A stretch of 64,000 nucleotides of DNA from Gracilibacillus lacisalsi DSM 19029 (GCF_000377765.1 NZ_KB898662.1:248001-312000), one strand, 5' to 3'; positions 35,133 to 44,544 are shown, counted from the first letter of the stretch. Translations and numbers: made by a program. Notes: generated by a model not told the origin, from the letters alone.

Positions 35133-35801
35133 ATGATAAAAACAATGAATGAGTCTACAGCCGAAACATTCTCGACGATCAACACTATCTTGTTTGACTT
35201 AGATGGCACTCTCTTAGATAGTAGAGAAACACTTGTCAAAGCAGCCTATCAAACCGTTCAGGAATTTAATCCAAACACGATAACTTATGAAGAACTAATG
35301 CGTCACTTCGGTTCAGATTTCTCTCTATATTTAACTAAATTATTACCAAAACAGCATGAGGTTAAGTCCTTCTTCATTAAGGAAAAAGCAAAATATTATC
35401 ACACTCTTTCTCTCTTCCCCAATGTCTTGGAAGGTTTAAAAAGATTGCACGGTAAAAAGTTTCAATTGGGACTAGTGACAAATCAACAAAAAGAATTAGT
35501 CGAACAAGTACTAAAGGAGAATGGAATTGATGAATATTTCTCAATTGTCATTACTAGAAACGATGTAAAAAGAAGCAAACCATCACCAGAACCCATTTTA
35601 CAAGCAATCAAGAAATTTAGAAGTAATCGTCAAGAAGTGTTAATGGTAGGTGATACGGAATACGACTATCTGGCAGCAAAAAGAGCTGGTATCCCTTGTG
35701 TACTATTAAACTATTATGAGAGTAAAGAAGAAGCGAATGGAATCTTCAATAAATTGGTAGAACAATTAATTTCGGGAGGTGAAGCTTATGCAAAACAGTG
35801 A
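35133..35801 (+). CDS. HAD-family phosphatase (phosphoglycolate phosphatase-like)
   Basis: 222 residues. HAD motif I FDLDGTLLDS (about 21-30), motif II LVTNQQ (about 112), motif III Lys in KRSKPSPEP (about 149) and motif IV GDTEYDYLAA (about 173) are all present, with a helical cap between I and II. It hydrolyses a small phosphate ester in the cytoplasm. It heads the PhoP-box operon and overlaps the permease gene by 14 bp, so it may dephosphorylate the imported organophosphate. Confidence 0.87.
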   Translation: MIKTMNESTAETFSTINTILFDLDGTLLDSRETLVKAAYQTVQEFNPNTITYEELMRHFGSDFSLYLTKLLPKQHEVKSFFIKEKAKYYHTLSLFPNVLEGLKRLHGKKFQLGLVTNQQKELVEQVLKENGIDEYFSIVITRNDVKRSKPSPEPILQAIKKFRSNRQEVLMVGDTEYDYLAAKRAGIPCVLLNYYESKEEANGIFNKLVEQLISGGEAYAKQ

Positions 35802-36732
35802 AAAAGCCTTCGAACGACCTTTTGTCCTTAATAAAGCAGCATCTCCAGCAAAAAGAAAGAGACTTAGAAAAGAACAGATAATTGGCTATGGATTTATTAT
35901 GCCATCTGTTATTTTACTTAGTGCTTTTGTTTTCTTTCCTTTCTTTCAAAGCATTTATTTAAGCTTTTTCATGACAGATCCAATAGGAAATATTGTAGCC
36001 TTTGTGGGGATCCAAAACTACATGGATTTGTTTACTGACCCTGAGTTTTTAAACAGTTTAAAAATAACATTTCTATTCACTATATACACCGTACCAACTG
36101 GCATTTTTATTGCATTACTTTTAGCAGTACTAACAACTTCAAAAGCTAAAGGGATGAAGGTTTTTCAATTCGCATTTTCTTTACCTATAGCTATGTCAGT
36201 AGGGACATCATCTGTTATCTGGTTGCTATTATTTAATCCAACCTCTGGCGTGTTTAATTACATATTAAATAGTTTAGGAATTCCGTCTGTTCATTGGTTG
36301 ACAGATCCTAATTGGGCCTTGACTTCTATTGCCCTCATGACCATTTGGATGACCTTAGGGTTGAATTTCATTATTTTATTGGCTGGATTACAAGGCATTC
36401 CAAAGGATTTATATGAAAGTGCCAAAATAGATGGTGCCAATCAGATTCAATTATTTTTTAAAATTACGATTCCTTTACTATCTCCTACCTTGTTCTTTTT
36501 ATTAATTATCTCGGTGATTAATGCATTACAAGCTTTTGGTCAATTTAACGTAATGACGAATGGTGGACCGATGAATAGTACCAATGTTTTTGTGTTTTCT
36601 TTATATCAAGAAGCATTTGTTAATTTTCAATTTGGATTAGGTAGTACAAGAGCACTCATTTTATTTGTGATTATCTTAGTACTAACCTGGCTACAATTCA
36701 AAGTCGGTGAAAAGAAGGTGCATTATCAATGA
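35788..36732 (+). CDS. ABC importer permease (UgpA/MalF-type)
   Basis: About 314 residues. After a basic N-terminus (PAKRKRLRKEQ) come six helices, with the EAA loop LYESAKIDGANQIQLFFKI near 210-228. The start is ATG 35788 with GGGAGG 8 nt upstream, inside the HAD gene. It is paired with the MalG-type permease downstream by a 4-bp overlap. Context with a UgpB-like SBP and PhoP boxes suggests glycerol-3-phosphate or a phosphodiester as substrate. Confidence 0.9.
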   Translation: MQNSEKAFERPFVLNKAASPAKRKRLRKEQIIGYGFIMPSVILLSAFVFFPFFQSIYLSFFMTDPIGNIVAFVGIQNYMDLFTDPEFLNSLKITFLFTIYTVPTGIFIALLLAVLTTSKAKGMKVFQFAFSLPIAMSVGTSSVIWLLLFNPTSGVFNYILNSLGIPSVHWLTDPNWALTSIALMTIWMTLGLNFIILLAGLQGIPKDLYESAKIDGANQIQLFFKITIPLLSPTLFFLLIISVINALQAFGQFNVMTNGGPMNSTNVFVFSLYQEAFVNFQFGLGSTRALILFVIILVLTWLQFKVGEKKVHYQ

Positions 36733-37571
36733 ATAGCTTATCTGTGAAAGCTAAAAACAAAATGACGTTAATTGTACATTACCTATTACTATTGATGCTT
36801 GCGATCATTGTCATCTATCCTGTTTATTTCGCACTATCTTATACTTTTATGACACCTCAGGAAATTAATACAGGAGCACCTAACTTTTTGCCAGAAAGCT
36901 TTTATTTAGGAAATATCATAGAAGTCATTCAAACTACTCCGATATTAAGATTTATTCTAAATAGTTTCATTATTGCTACAGCTGTCATGATAGGAGAATT
37001 AATTACCGGTTCACTTGCTGCTTATGCCTTTGCATTTATTCCATTTAAAGGTAGAAACTTCATTTTTGCTTTATTTCTAGCAACCTTAATGGTGCCATCT
37101 GAAGTTACGGTGATTCCTAGATACTTAATGATGAATGCTTTAGGCTGGATGAACACGTACCAAGGATTGATTGTACCACACCTTGCAACTGTATTTGGAA
37201 TCTTCTTATTGCGGCAATTCTTTATGCAGCTTCCTAAAGAATTAATGGATGCTGCAAAAATGGATGGTGCTGGTCATGCCCGCATCTTCTTAACCATCGT
37301 GTTACCTTTGTCGCGTCCAGCACTCGGAACGTTAGCTGTATATTCATTCTTAAATACTTGGAACCAATATTTATGGCCATTGTTAATGACTAATTCAGAA
37401 ACTATGAGACCTGTACAAATTGGGATTACGATGCTAGAAAATGAAGAATTTATGGAGTGGAATCTAATCTTAGCAGGTGTAACGATTGCCCTTTTACCAT
37501 CATTAATTTTATTAGTGTTTGGGTTAAAACAGCTAGTTGCTGGTATTACCGCAGGCAGTGTAAAACAATAA
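36729..37571 (+). CDS. ABC importer permease (UgpE/MalG-type)
   Basis: 280 residues, six helices. The EAA loop ELMDAAKMDGAGHARIFLTI lies near 178-197, and the C-terminus QLVAGITAGSVKQ is of MalG type. Its ATG overlaps the preceding stop (ATGA). It is the second channel subunit of the predicted phosphate-ester importer; as elsewhere in the window, no ATPase gene accompanies it. Confidence 0.9.
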   Translation: MNSLSVKAKNKMTLIVHYLLLLMLAIIVIYPVYFALSYTFMTPQEINTGAPNFLPESFYLGNIIEVIQTTPILRFILNSFIIATAVMIGELITGSLAAYAFAFIPFKGRNFIFALFLATLMVPSEVTVIPRYLMMNALGWMNTYQGLIVPHLATVFGIFLLRQFFMQLPKELMDAAKMDGAGHARIFLTIVLPLSRPALGTLAVYSFLNTWNQYLWPLLMTNSETMRPVQIGITMLENEEFMEWNLILAGVTIALLPSLILLVFGLKQLVAGITAGSVKQ

Positions 37572-37593
37572 TTATTTTCTTTTGGAGGGAGTG

Positions 37594-37662
37594 ATGACGT
37601 CTCATTTAGTAGCTACCATGTACCAACAAAAAACAATAATTTCGAGGAGGAATAAACTATGA
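37594..37662 (+). CDS. Possible 22-aa leader ORF before SBP gene
   Basis: Follows a strong GGAGGGAG RBS. It starts MTSHLVATMYQQ and ends ISRRNKL, with its TGA overlapping the ATG of the SBP gene (ATGA). The SBP's own AGGAGG lies within it. It may simply couple translation of the SBP to ribosome transit; the peptide itself has no recognised function. Confidence 0.35.
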   Translation: MTSHLVATMYQQKTIISRRNKL

Positions 37663-39044
37663 AAATGTTAAAGGAAAACAAAATCATTGTTGCTATAATC
37701 AGCATTATGTTATTCACACTTATCGGTTGCTCCAATCAAGAAGCTTCTTCCAAAACAGAAAATACCAATGAAGAAACATCCACCTCTTCTAATGGAGAAA
37801 CAACTAATATTACACTATGGCATTCTATGGGAGGTGTTAATGGTGAAACGTTAGATACTTTAGTCAATCAATTCAACCAAACACAAGATGACATTGAAGT
37901 TGAGGCGATCTTTCAAGGTGATTATGGCGAGAGTTTCACTAAATTAAAAACAAGTTTAAGATCAGATAGTTTGCCCACAATTATGCAATCAAACTTTATT
38001 CGTAGTGGTCCTATGATTGACACAAAAATGGTGAAGCCGATTCAAGATTTTATTGATCAAGAAAACTACGATGTATCAGAATTAGATCAAAATATTCTCA
38101 GTGCATATGATATGGATGGCCAATTGTATTCGATGCCTTTTAATGCATCAACCTTATTGCTTTACTACAATAAAGATATGTTTGAAGAGAACGGATTAGA
38201 TCCTAATAGCCCTCCTGAAACCTATGAAGAACTAACAGAATATGCTGAAGCAATTTCTGATGGAAATCAATTTGGGGCGTCCTTTGGAATTAATGCCTAT
38301 TTTATCGAGCAACTAATTACTGTACAAGGTGCCGAACTTGTTAACAATGGAAATGGACGTGAAGGATTAGCAGATGAATCACTCCTTAATTCAGATGAAG
38401 CTATTGCTACATATGAGTGGTGGAAGGATTTAGTTGATAATGATTTGATGTTAAACCTTGGCACTAACACTCCCGATACACACGAAGCTTTTTTATCTAA
38501 AAAAACAGCGATGACACTTGCTTCCACTGCAGGGTTAGCCAATCTATTGGAAAATTCAGAAGGGAAATTTGAGCTAGGTACTGGTTTCATTCCTTATCCA
38601 GCTGATAAAGAAGGAGAAGGCGGCGTTTCAGTTGGAGGGGGAAGCTTATATATAATGGATGGACAACCAGAAGAAGAGATGCTAGCAGGATGGGAATTCA
38701 TCAAATATTTAATGGAGCCTGAGCAGCAAGCATTTTGGTATATCAACACAGGGTATTTCCCAGTGAATAATTTAGCTTATGATCAAACGGAAGTACAAGA
38801 AACGCTTGACCAATTCCCACAATTTGAAACAGCGATTAATCAATTAGAAGCTGCTTTAAAAAACAACTCAGGAAGTAATGCAGGTAAAGGACCAGTGATT
38901 GGTATTTATCCAGATGCACGAGAAGAAACACAAAAAGCGATGGAAATCATGTTGAATGATAAGGCATCACCAGAGCAGGCATTGAATGATGCAGCTGCTA
39001 CTATTACAAAAGCACTTGAAAGATACAATCAGACCGTTCAATAG
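37659..39044 (+). CDS. UgpB-like ABC solute-binding lipoprotein
   Basis: 461 residues. Lipobox LIGCS (Cys about 24), a Thr/Ser/Asn/Glu-rich linker, then a family-1 SBP whose ITLWHSMGGVNGETLDTLV segment (about 51-69) and FQGDYGESF (about 86) closely resemble the glycerol-3-phosphate binding protein UgpB (WHSM, then a G-D/N-Y motif). The motif resemblance plus the PhoP-box promoter supports an organophosphate ligand. The RBS is AGGAGG. Confidence 0.85.
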   Translation: MKMLKENKIIVAIISIMLFTLIGCSNQEASSKTENTNEETSTSSNGETTNITLWHSMGGVNGETLDTLVNQFNQTQDDIEVEAIFQGDYGESFTKLKTSLRSDSLPTIMQSNFIRSGPMIDTKMVKPIQDFIDQENYDVSELDQNILSAYDMDGQLYSMPFNASTLLLYYNKDMFEENGLDPNSPPETYEELTEYAEAISDGNQFGASFGINAYFIEQLITVQGAELVNNGNGREGLADESLLNSDEAIATYEWWKDLVDNDLMLNLGTNTPDTHEAFLSKKTAMTLASTAGLANLLENSEGKFELGTGFIPYPADKEGEGGVSVGGGSLYIMDGQPEEEMLAGWEFIKYLMEPEQQAFWYINTGYFPVNNLAYDQTEVQETLDQFPQFETAINQLEAALKNNSGSNAGKGPVIGIYPDAREETQKAMEIMLNDKASPEQALNDAAATITKALERYNQTVQ

Positions 39045-39050
39045 CCAATA

Positions 39051-39072
39051 TCGGCATCCATTTGGGTGCCGA
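39051..39072 (+). promoter_or_regulatory. Intercistronic hairpin after UgpB-like gene
   Basis: TCGGCATCC (39051-39059) pairs with GGGTGCCGA (39064-39072), a 9-bp GC-rich stem with an ATTT loop. The T-run is poor, so it probably acts as an attenuator or 3'-end stabiliser before the hydrolase and DeoR genes. Confidence 0.65.
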
Positions 39073-39100
39073 ACTCTTTAAAATGAAAGGTAGGATAAGA

Positions 39101-40495
39101 ATGGATCATCAATTATTTTTTTATGGAGGACTAGATACTGTTGGTGGTGTACACATATTATTTGGACATGGCGAAACAGGTATACTATTTGATGCCGGAA
39201 TTGCACATAGTGGCCTATTTAGAGCACCATTCATTCATGTCAATGACCCGATACAACCACTTAAGAATAGTGAGATAAGACAGCTTTTACTTAGCCGAAT
39301 GGCGCCACCAATTCTTGAACTTTATAAGCCTGATGCACTTCGTGGTTTACAAAAAGAAAATATTCAATCATTATGGAACCAATCTTCCTTCCCTACGTTT
39401 AAGAAGTTATATGTATTTGTTTCTCATATCCACCAAGATCACATGGCACTGCTTCCTTACCTTGATCAACAAGTGACAGTAGTTATGCATGAATCATCTT
39501 ACCTCATTTATCAGGCATTAATAAAAGCAAACTATTATCCAGATACCCATGCTAATATCATAACCTTTACAGATCAAGAAATGGTTGAACTAGATAATTT
39601 TCAATTACAAGGATTAGAGGTAGATCATAATGTCCTAGGCTCTTCAGGCTTTATTATTCGCACAGATGAACACGCTTTTGCTTTTACTGCTGATTGGAGA
39701 ATGCATGGACCACATCCAGAGAAAATGGACAAATTCATCCAAACATGTCAACAAGCAGAAATTGATTTGCTTATTACTGAGACGACAATGGTTAATAAAG
39801 CATCCCTTTTCCAAAAACAAGTTCCTGCAAGTGAATCATTAGTATTGGAAAATTTCTCTAAAATAGTCTCTAAAAGCGATGGACTTGTCTATTTAATGGC
39901 CTTGCCGCTCGATGTAGAGCGAACTGCTAACCTACTTTATATAGCAAAGCAATCGAATCGTGAAGTCGTCATGGATGAGAAAATTGCCTGCTTTTGGTCC
40001 CATGTTACAAAAGACAGGAACGAATTGTTTCATCCGGAATTAGCAGCGACCATTCATGTATTAACAAGTCAAAAAAATGAAATTGATTTACCATACACAC
40101 CGATCACTATAGAAGAAATAGTTTTAGAAAAAGATAAATATGTAGTAGATTTAAGTTTTTCTTCCCTACCGTTTTTAATAGAATTCGAACGAATAGGAGA
40201 CCGATCAATACAATCAAACTTTATTCACGCGGATGCACCAATTGATCGAAATATCGTGATGAAGTGGCTGGAAGATTTGGAAATCGAGTATCATAATATT
40301 AGCAACGGGGGACATGCTACTCATCAGGCAATTACTCATTTCATTGAACAAGTAAAACCCAAAAAGGTTATTCCTGTTCACGGTCGTTTTCCTTTTCTGC
40401 TAAATTCCAAAAGTATTCCAAAAATACACCCGTCGATCAGTGAATCGATTAGTCTAAAAACGTTAAGCAACAAGGTACATCATGAAATCTACTAA
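39101..40495 (+). CDS. Beta-CASP-type metallo-beta-lactamase-fold hydrolase
   Basis: About 464 residues. The metal motif SHIHQDHMALLP (H-x-H-x-D-H, about 107-118) is followed by DHNVLGSSGF, FTADWRMHG (about 205), and C-terminal NGGHATHQAI and VKPKKVIPVHGRFPF, which are like beta-CASP motifs B and C of RNase J. Length and order match the RNase J/beta-CASP class rather than simple MBL hydrolases, yet it lies inside a transporter operon. A phosphodiesterase acting on an imported compound or on RNA/DNA is possible; the function is unknown. The start at 39101 avoids the hairpin at 39051-39072; the RBS (AAAGGTAGG) is modest. Confidence 0.8.
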   Translation: MDHQLFFYGGLDTVGGVHILFGHGETGILFDAGIAHSGLFRAPFIHVNDPIQPLKNSEIRQLLLSRMAPPILELYKPDALRGLQKENIQSLWNQSSFPTFKKLYVFVSHIHQDHMALLPYLDQQVTVVMHESSYLIYQALIKANYYPDTHANIITFTDQEMVELDNFQLQGLEVDHNVLGSSGFIIRTDEHAFAFTADWRMHGPHPEKMDKFIQTCQQAEIDLLITETTMVNKASLFQKQVPASESLVLENFSKIVSKSDGLVYLMALPLDVERTANLLYIAKQSNREVVMDEKIACFWSHVTKDRNELFHPELAATIHVLTSQKNEIDLPYTPITIEEIVLEKDKYVVDLSFSSLPFLIEFERIGDRSIQSNFIHADAPIDRNIVMKWLEDLEIEYHNISNGGHATHQAITHFIEQVKPKKVIPVHGRFPFLLNSKSIPKIHPSISESISLKTLSNKVHHEIY

Positions 40496-41276
40496 TAGAA
40501 GAGCAGAAATCTTACAAATCATTGAACATGATGGAAAGGTTTCGGTGGAACAACTTATCACTAAATATGAAGTTTCAGAGGAAACGCTAAGAAGAGATTT
40601 ACGAATCTTAGCAGATAGTGGTTATGTGAAAAGAGTTTATGGTGGTGCTGAAAAAGTAGAAAAAGCTTCAAGATATATTCCTTATGAAGACCGACTTTCC
40701 ATTCAATACAATGAAAAAAGAGCAATCGGGAAGGAATGCCTAACCTTAATAGAAAAAGGGGATAGTATATTTTTAGATGGTAAAACGACCTGTTTAGTGT
40801 TTGCTGGTTTGATTCCTGTTGATCTGGAATTAACGATTGTAACAAATTCGATTGTATTAGCAAATCATTTATGGAGTAAACAAGGTAAATGGAAAATCCA
40901 TCTGCTTGGTGGAGAGTTAAATGCCGATGGTTTATTAAATGGACCTAAATTATACCATGAATTAAGAGAATACCGTTTTGATAAGGCTATATTCTCTTGT
41001 ATTGGCCTTGATGAAAAAGGCTGTTATTTCGCAAAAGCAGACGCACAACAACTAGCTGTTACACTAAAGGAAATTACATCATCACTAATTTTACTAGCAG
41101 ACTCATCTAAAATTAATCGCCATGCTTTTTTATACGGATTAACAATTGATGACTTTAGCTATATTGTAACGGATAGTGAAGCACCTAAAATCTTTGTTAA
41201 ACATATTAATCAAACAAATTGCAATATACGGCTAGCGAATGTAAAGCAAGGAGAAATTTTACACAAGGATAAATAA
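40482..41276 (+). CDS. DeoR-family transcriptional regulator
   Basis: 264 residues. N-terminal DeoR HTH (ILQIIEHDGKVSVEQLITKY and SEETLRRDLRILADSGYVKRVYGGA as successive segments), then a DeoRC sensor domain (KRAIGKECLTLI, IFLDGKTTC, TIVTNSIVLA, LLGGELNADG, ADSSKINRHAF). Family effectors are usually sugar phosphates, in keeping with an organophosphate operon. It overlaps the hydrolase gene by 14 bp and is followed by a terminator. Confidence 0.9.
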   Translation: MKSTNRRAEILQIIEHDGKVSVEQLITKYEVSEETLRRDLRILADSGYVKRVYGGAEKVEKASRYIPYEDRLSIQYNEKRAIGKECLTLIEKGDSIFLDGKTTCLVFAGLIPVDLELTIVTNSIVLANHLWSKQGKWKIHLLGGELNADGLLNGPKLYHELREYRFDKAIFSCIGLDEKGCYFAKADAQQLAVTLKEITSSLILLADSSKINRHAFLYGLTIDDFSYIVTDSEAPKIFVKHINQTNCNIRLANVKQGEILHKDK

Positions 41277-41279
41277 ATA

Positions 41280-41324
41280 GAGCCTAGGAATGTTCTAATT
41301 TAGATTAGTTCATTCCATAGGCTC
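41280..41324. terminator. Terminator of the PhoP-box operon
   Basis: GAGCCTAGGAATG pairs with CATTCCATAGGCTC, with T-rich sequence after it on both strands. Confidence 0.8.
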
Positions 41325-41436
41325 CTAGTTTTATACTCTTCGCATGATTATTTCTCTTAGGACTTCTTATAACTTGAGCAAATGGAATGTAGTATTAATC
41401 ATTTTCCAAATCCTTCACACAACTAGAATAGTCATT

Positions 41437-42264
41437 CTAAAATGGATTATAAAACCGAGTCCCATCATGAAAGGTAATCACCATAGCTGCGATAAAAAGC
41501 ACCAGACTAATCATTAAGGTAAACACATCTGCCTTTAATAGCGGTCGGGCGCTATACCAGGTACGTTGTTTATGTTTCCCAAAGCTGCGTAACTCCATGG
41601 CATTACTGATTACTTCAATCCGGTCGAGACTGGAAAAAATTAATGGCACCATAATGGAAATGACGTTTTTTAGACGTTTTGTTAGTTTTTCATTTTTGGA
41701 CAAATCAATTCCTCTCGTCTGCTGGACTTGAGCGATAGTACGAAAATCACGTTGGATATCTGGTATATAACGCAATGCCAACGATACTGCAATGCCTATT
41801 TTATAACTAATACCAACTTTATTAAGAGATGCTGCAAATTCACTAGGGTGCGTGGTCAGAATAAACAATAAGGCAGCTGGGATCACGACAAAATATTTCA
41901 ATGTAATATTCATTTGGTAGAATAATTGCTCCCATGTCAGATTATATCTGCCTATCCCATCCCAAATCACATGACTACTGCCATAGATTTGAACACCTTC
42001 TTGGGGCGAAAATAGATAAATCGCCACATTATTAAGAGCGAGAAACGCTAGAATAATGATCAGTACAAAGGATATGTCTTTTAGTTGAATCTTCGATAGC
42101 TGGAAGATAACAAGACTTGCAATCAATAACACAAGCAATACCCTAGTATCATAAGTTAGCATAGCAACAGAAGACCAAATTAAAAAAACGATCAGCTTAG
42201 TAATTCCTGATAACTTGTGTATTGGTGATGTTCGTTCCATATAACCCAATATATTTACTGCCAT
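41437..42264 (-). CDS. ECF transporter transmembrane component EcfT
   Basis: 275 residues: an N-terminal helix group, then the two cytoplasmic coupling helices with the Ala-Arg-Gly-type signatures, here VQQTRGIDL (about 178-186) and SNAMELRSFGKH (about 222-233, A-M-E-L-R-S-F-G). It anchors the S component to the ATPases. Its start overlaps the EcfA stop by 10 bp, indicating coupled synthesis. It is the last gene of the T-box-controlled operon. Confidence 0.9.
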   Translation of the reverse strand: MAVNILGYMERTSPIHKLSGITKLIVFLIWSSVAMLTYDTRVLLVLLIASLVIFQLSKIQLKDISFVLIIILAFLALNNVAIYLFSPQEGVQIYGSSHVIWDGIGRYNLTWEQLFYQMNITLKYFVVIPAALLFILTTHPSEFAASLNKVGISYKIGIAVSLALRYIPDIQRDFRTIAQVQQTRGIDLSKNEKLTKRLKNVISIMVPLIFSSLDRIEVISNAMELRSFGKHKQRTWYSARPLLKADVFTLMISLVLFIAAMVITFHDGTRFYNPF

Positions 42265-43970
42265 CTTGCTCGAACCTTTCTATCATAAGAAATAAAGTGA
42301 TGAACAAACTGCTTTGGATCTGAAATACCTACTTTTACTGCAATGTCAAATAATGAAGTACGCTTTAAGTTTGCCTTGTCGACTATTTCATCATTTGTTA
42401 TAACATCAACAGCGGACTCATCTGCAATTAATCGACCATCTGCTAGTACAATCGACCTTGAAGTGTACTCCAGCATCAGGTGCATATCATGTGTAATGAA
42501 TAATATCGTTGTCCCATTATCATTTAGTTGCCGTAAAAATTCCATCATTTCTGTATAATGACGAAAATCCTGTCCGGCAGTTGGCTCGTCCAAGATGATT
42601 ATATTTGGCTCTAAAACTAAAATAGAAGCAATTGTTACCCTTTTCTTCTGCCCGTAACTTAAAGCAGAGATTGGCCAATTGCGGAACTGGTATAATCCGC
42701 AAACTTTAAGCGTTTCCCAAACTCTTTCCTCGATCTCTTTCTGAGAATATCCGCGATTAACAAGACCCAAGGCAACTTCATCATAAATCATATGCTTGGA
42801 AATCATATGATTCGGATTTTGTAAGACAAAACCAATGTGGTTAGCCCTTTCAAATATCGTTTGATTGGTGATGTCTTCTCCTTCTAAAAAAATCTGTCCA
42901 CTATTCATTATCTCAAAACCACAAATAAGCTTGGACAAAGTAGATTTACCTGCACCATTCTTGCCAACGATACTGACCATCTCTCCCTGCTGAATCGAAA
43001 AGGAGATATTCTGTAAAATCGGGTCTTGCTGGTAACGGAAATTTAAGTTATTTACTTCCAATAGTGGTGTGAATGCCTCCTCTTCACCTCGTTCCATAGA
43101 CTTGGTATACCATTGCTTTAATTGCAGCTGGCAGTCCTCAGCAATGTTTAAGGTATCTATGTGCTCCAACCCCATATCCGGCTCGATCTCACATCCACTA
43201 TACTTCAATGCCTTTAAATAAAGTGGTTCGCGTATATGTACTTGGTTTAAGACATGAGATGCTAACAATTGCTTGGGAGCACCGTTGAAAACAACCTCTC
43301 CTTCATCGAGCACAATAACCCTATCAAAATCAATATGGAGTGCATCTTCTAAACGGTGTTCAATCATCATGATGGTGTTATTTGTTTCTTGATGAATACG
43401 GTCTATTAATTCCATGGCATATTGACCTGTTGCAGGGTCTAAATTGGCCAGTGGCTCGTCGAAAAGTAAAATCTCAACCTCCTCGTTTACCATAACACCG
43501 CCAACTGAGACACGCTGTTTTTGTCCACCAGAAAGCTCATGGATAGAATGATCTATATGGCGCTCTATTTCCACTAGTTCTGCTACTCGTTGAACGGATT
43601 CTTTCATCACGTGCTGAGGAACCTTTTCATTTTCTAATGAAAAAGCGATATCTTCCCCAACATTAAGCCCAATGAATTGTCCATCTGTATCTTGTAATAC
43701 CGTACCTACCATTCGTGAGATCGTAAAGATATCCAAGTTTCTTGTATCGTTGCCTTTGATAAAAAGTTCCCCTTCAATATCCCCTTTATAAGAGAATGGA
43801 ACTAGCCCATTTAAACAATGGACTAGGGTGCTTTTCCCTGAACCAGATGGACCTAGAATTAATACTTTTTCACCTTGGTAAATGGTTACATCGATATTTT
43901 TTAAAGTTGGGTCAGTTTGGCTGTAATATTTAAATGTGAAATGATTAAATTCTATTATCGGTTGTCTCAT
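42255..43970 (-). CDS. ECF transporter dual ATPase (fused EcfA1-EcfA2)
   Basis: 571 residues with two ABC domains in one chain. Domain 1: Walker A GPSGSGKST (about 36-44), signature ELSGGQKQR (about 143), Walker B ILLFDEP. Domain 2: Walker A GKNGAGKST (about 334-342), a slightly unusual signature ALSYGQKKR (about 440) and Walker B IIILDEP. It hydrolyses ATP to drive the ECF complex. It is encoded between the S and T components, a complete dedicated (group I-like) transporter. Confidence 0.92.
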   Translation of the reverse strand: MRQPIIEFNHFTFKYYSQTDPTLKNIDVTIYQGEKVLILGPSGSGKSTLVHCLNGLVPFSYKGDIEGELFIKGNDTRNLDIFTISRMVGTVLQDTDGQFIGLNVGEDIAFSLENEKVPQHVMKESVQRVAELVEIERHIDHSIHELSGGQKQRVSVGGVMVNEEVEILLFDEPLANLDPATGQYAMELIDRIHQETNNTIMMIEHRLEDALHIDFDRVIVLDEGEVVFNGAPKQLLASHVLNQVHIREPLYLKALKYSGCEIEPDMGLEHIDTLNIAEDCQLQLKQWYTKSMERGEEEAFTPLLEVNNLNFRYQQDPILQNISFSIQQGEMVSIVGKNGAGKSTLSKLICGFEIMNSGQIFLEGEDITNQTIFERANHIGFVLQNPNHMISKHMIYDEVALGLVNRGYSQKEIEERVWETLKVCGLYQFRNWPISALSYGQKKRVTIASILVLEPNIIILDEPTAGQDFRHYTEMMEFLRQLNDNGTTILFITHDMHLMLEYTSRSIVLADGRLIADESAVDVITNDEIVDKANLKRTSLFDIAVKVGISDPKQFVHHFISYDRKVRARWQ

Positions 43971-43989
43971 TCTCTACTCCTTTATCTAA

Positions 43990-44544
43990 TTAGGCTTCCT
44001 TTGATAAACTATTACCTTTCGTCCGTGTCTTCGCGTATGCTGCAAGTAAGATCGTACCAATGACACCAACAGAGATAATATTGGAAACACCTGCTACTGC
44101 ACCTTGAGTAAATACTTTGTTTGCTGGCTCTGCATATATAATAATATCTAATAATGGCGCTAAAAGGAACCAGCCAATCACCTGCACAATCACTTGCACT
44201 ACATTAAATGAAATGATTTGTTTCGTACCAAATTCTCCATTCTCTATAGCAATTCGGCGTGCAAATAAACCAATGAACAACCCGATAAATAGTGAAACAA
44301 AAACCCAACTCCACCAAATAGATCCCCAAAGTAAAACATCCTTCAGTGCATGACCGATAAGACCAATAAGTCCTCCGGCGACAGGGCCAAATAATACAGC
44401 CATAAATGCTAGAAATGCAACTGCTGTCTCAATATTTGTGTTGGGAATTCCTGTTGGAATCGTTAAAAAACGCCCCAAAATCACATATACAGCAGCACCA
44501 ATACCAATAGCAACAATCGTTCTAATTGATAAATTACCTTTCAT
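43990..44544 (-). CDS. ECF transporter substrate-binding S component (UPF0397-like)
   Basis: 184 residues with about six helices. The N-terminal [23 protein letters not shown]-type helix (residues about 10-32) and [17 protein letters not shown] (about 53-69) are typical of S components, resembling UPF0397/YkoE-like members. It binds the substrate in the membrane. The cognate ligand is unknown. Location after a Met T-box and a SAM hydrolase gene argues for methionine, SAM or a related thio-compound; this is inference. Confidence 0.85.
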   Translation of the reverse strand: MKGNLSIRTIVAIGIGAAVYVILGRFLTIPTGIPNTNIETAVAFLAFMAVLFGPVAGGLIGLIGHALKDVLLWGSIWWSWVFVSLFIGLFIGLFARRIAIENGEFGTKQIISFNVVQVIVQVIGWFLLAPLLDIIIYAEPANKVFTQGAVAGVSNIISVGVIGTILLAAYAKTRTKGNSLSKEA

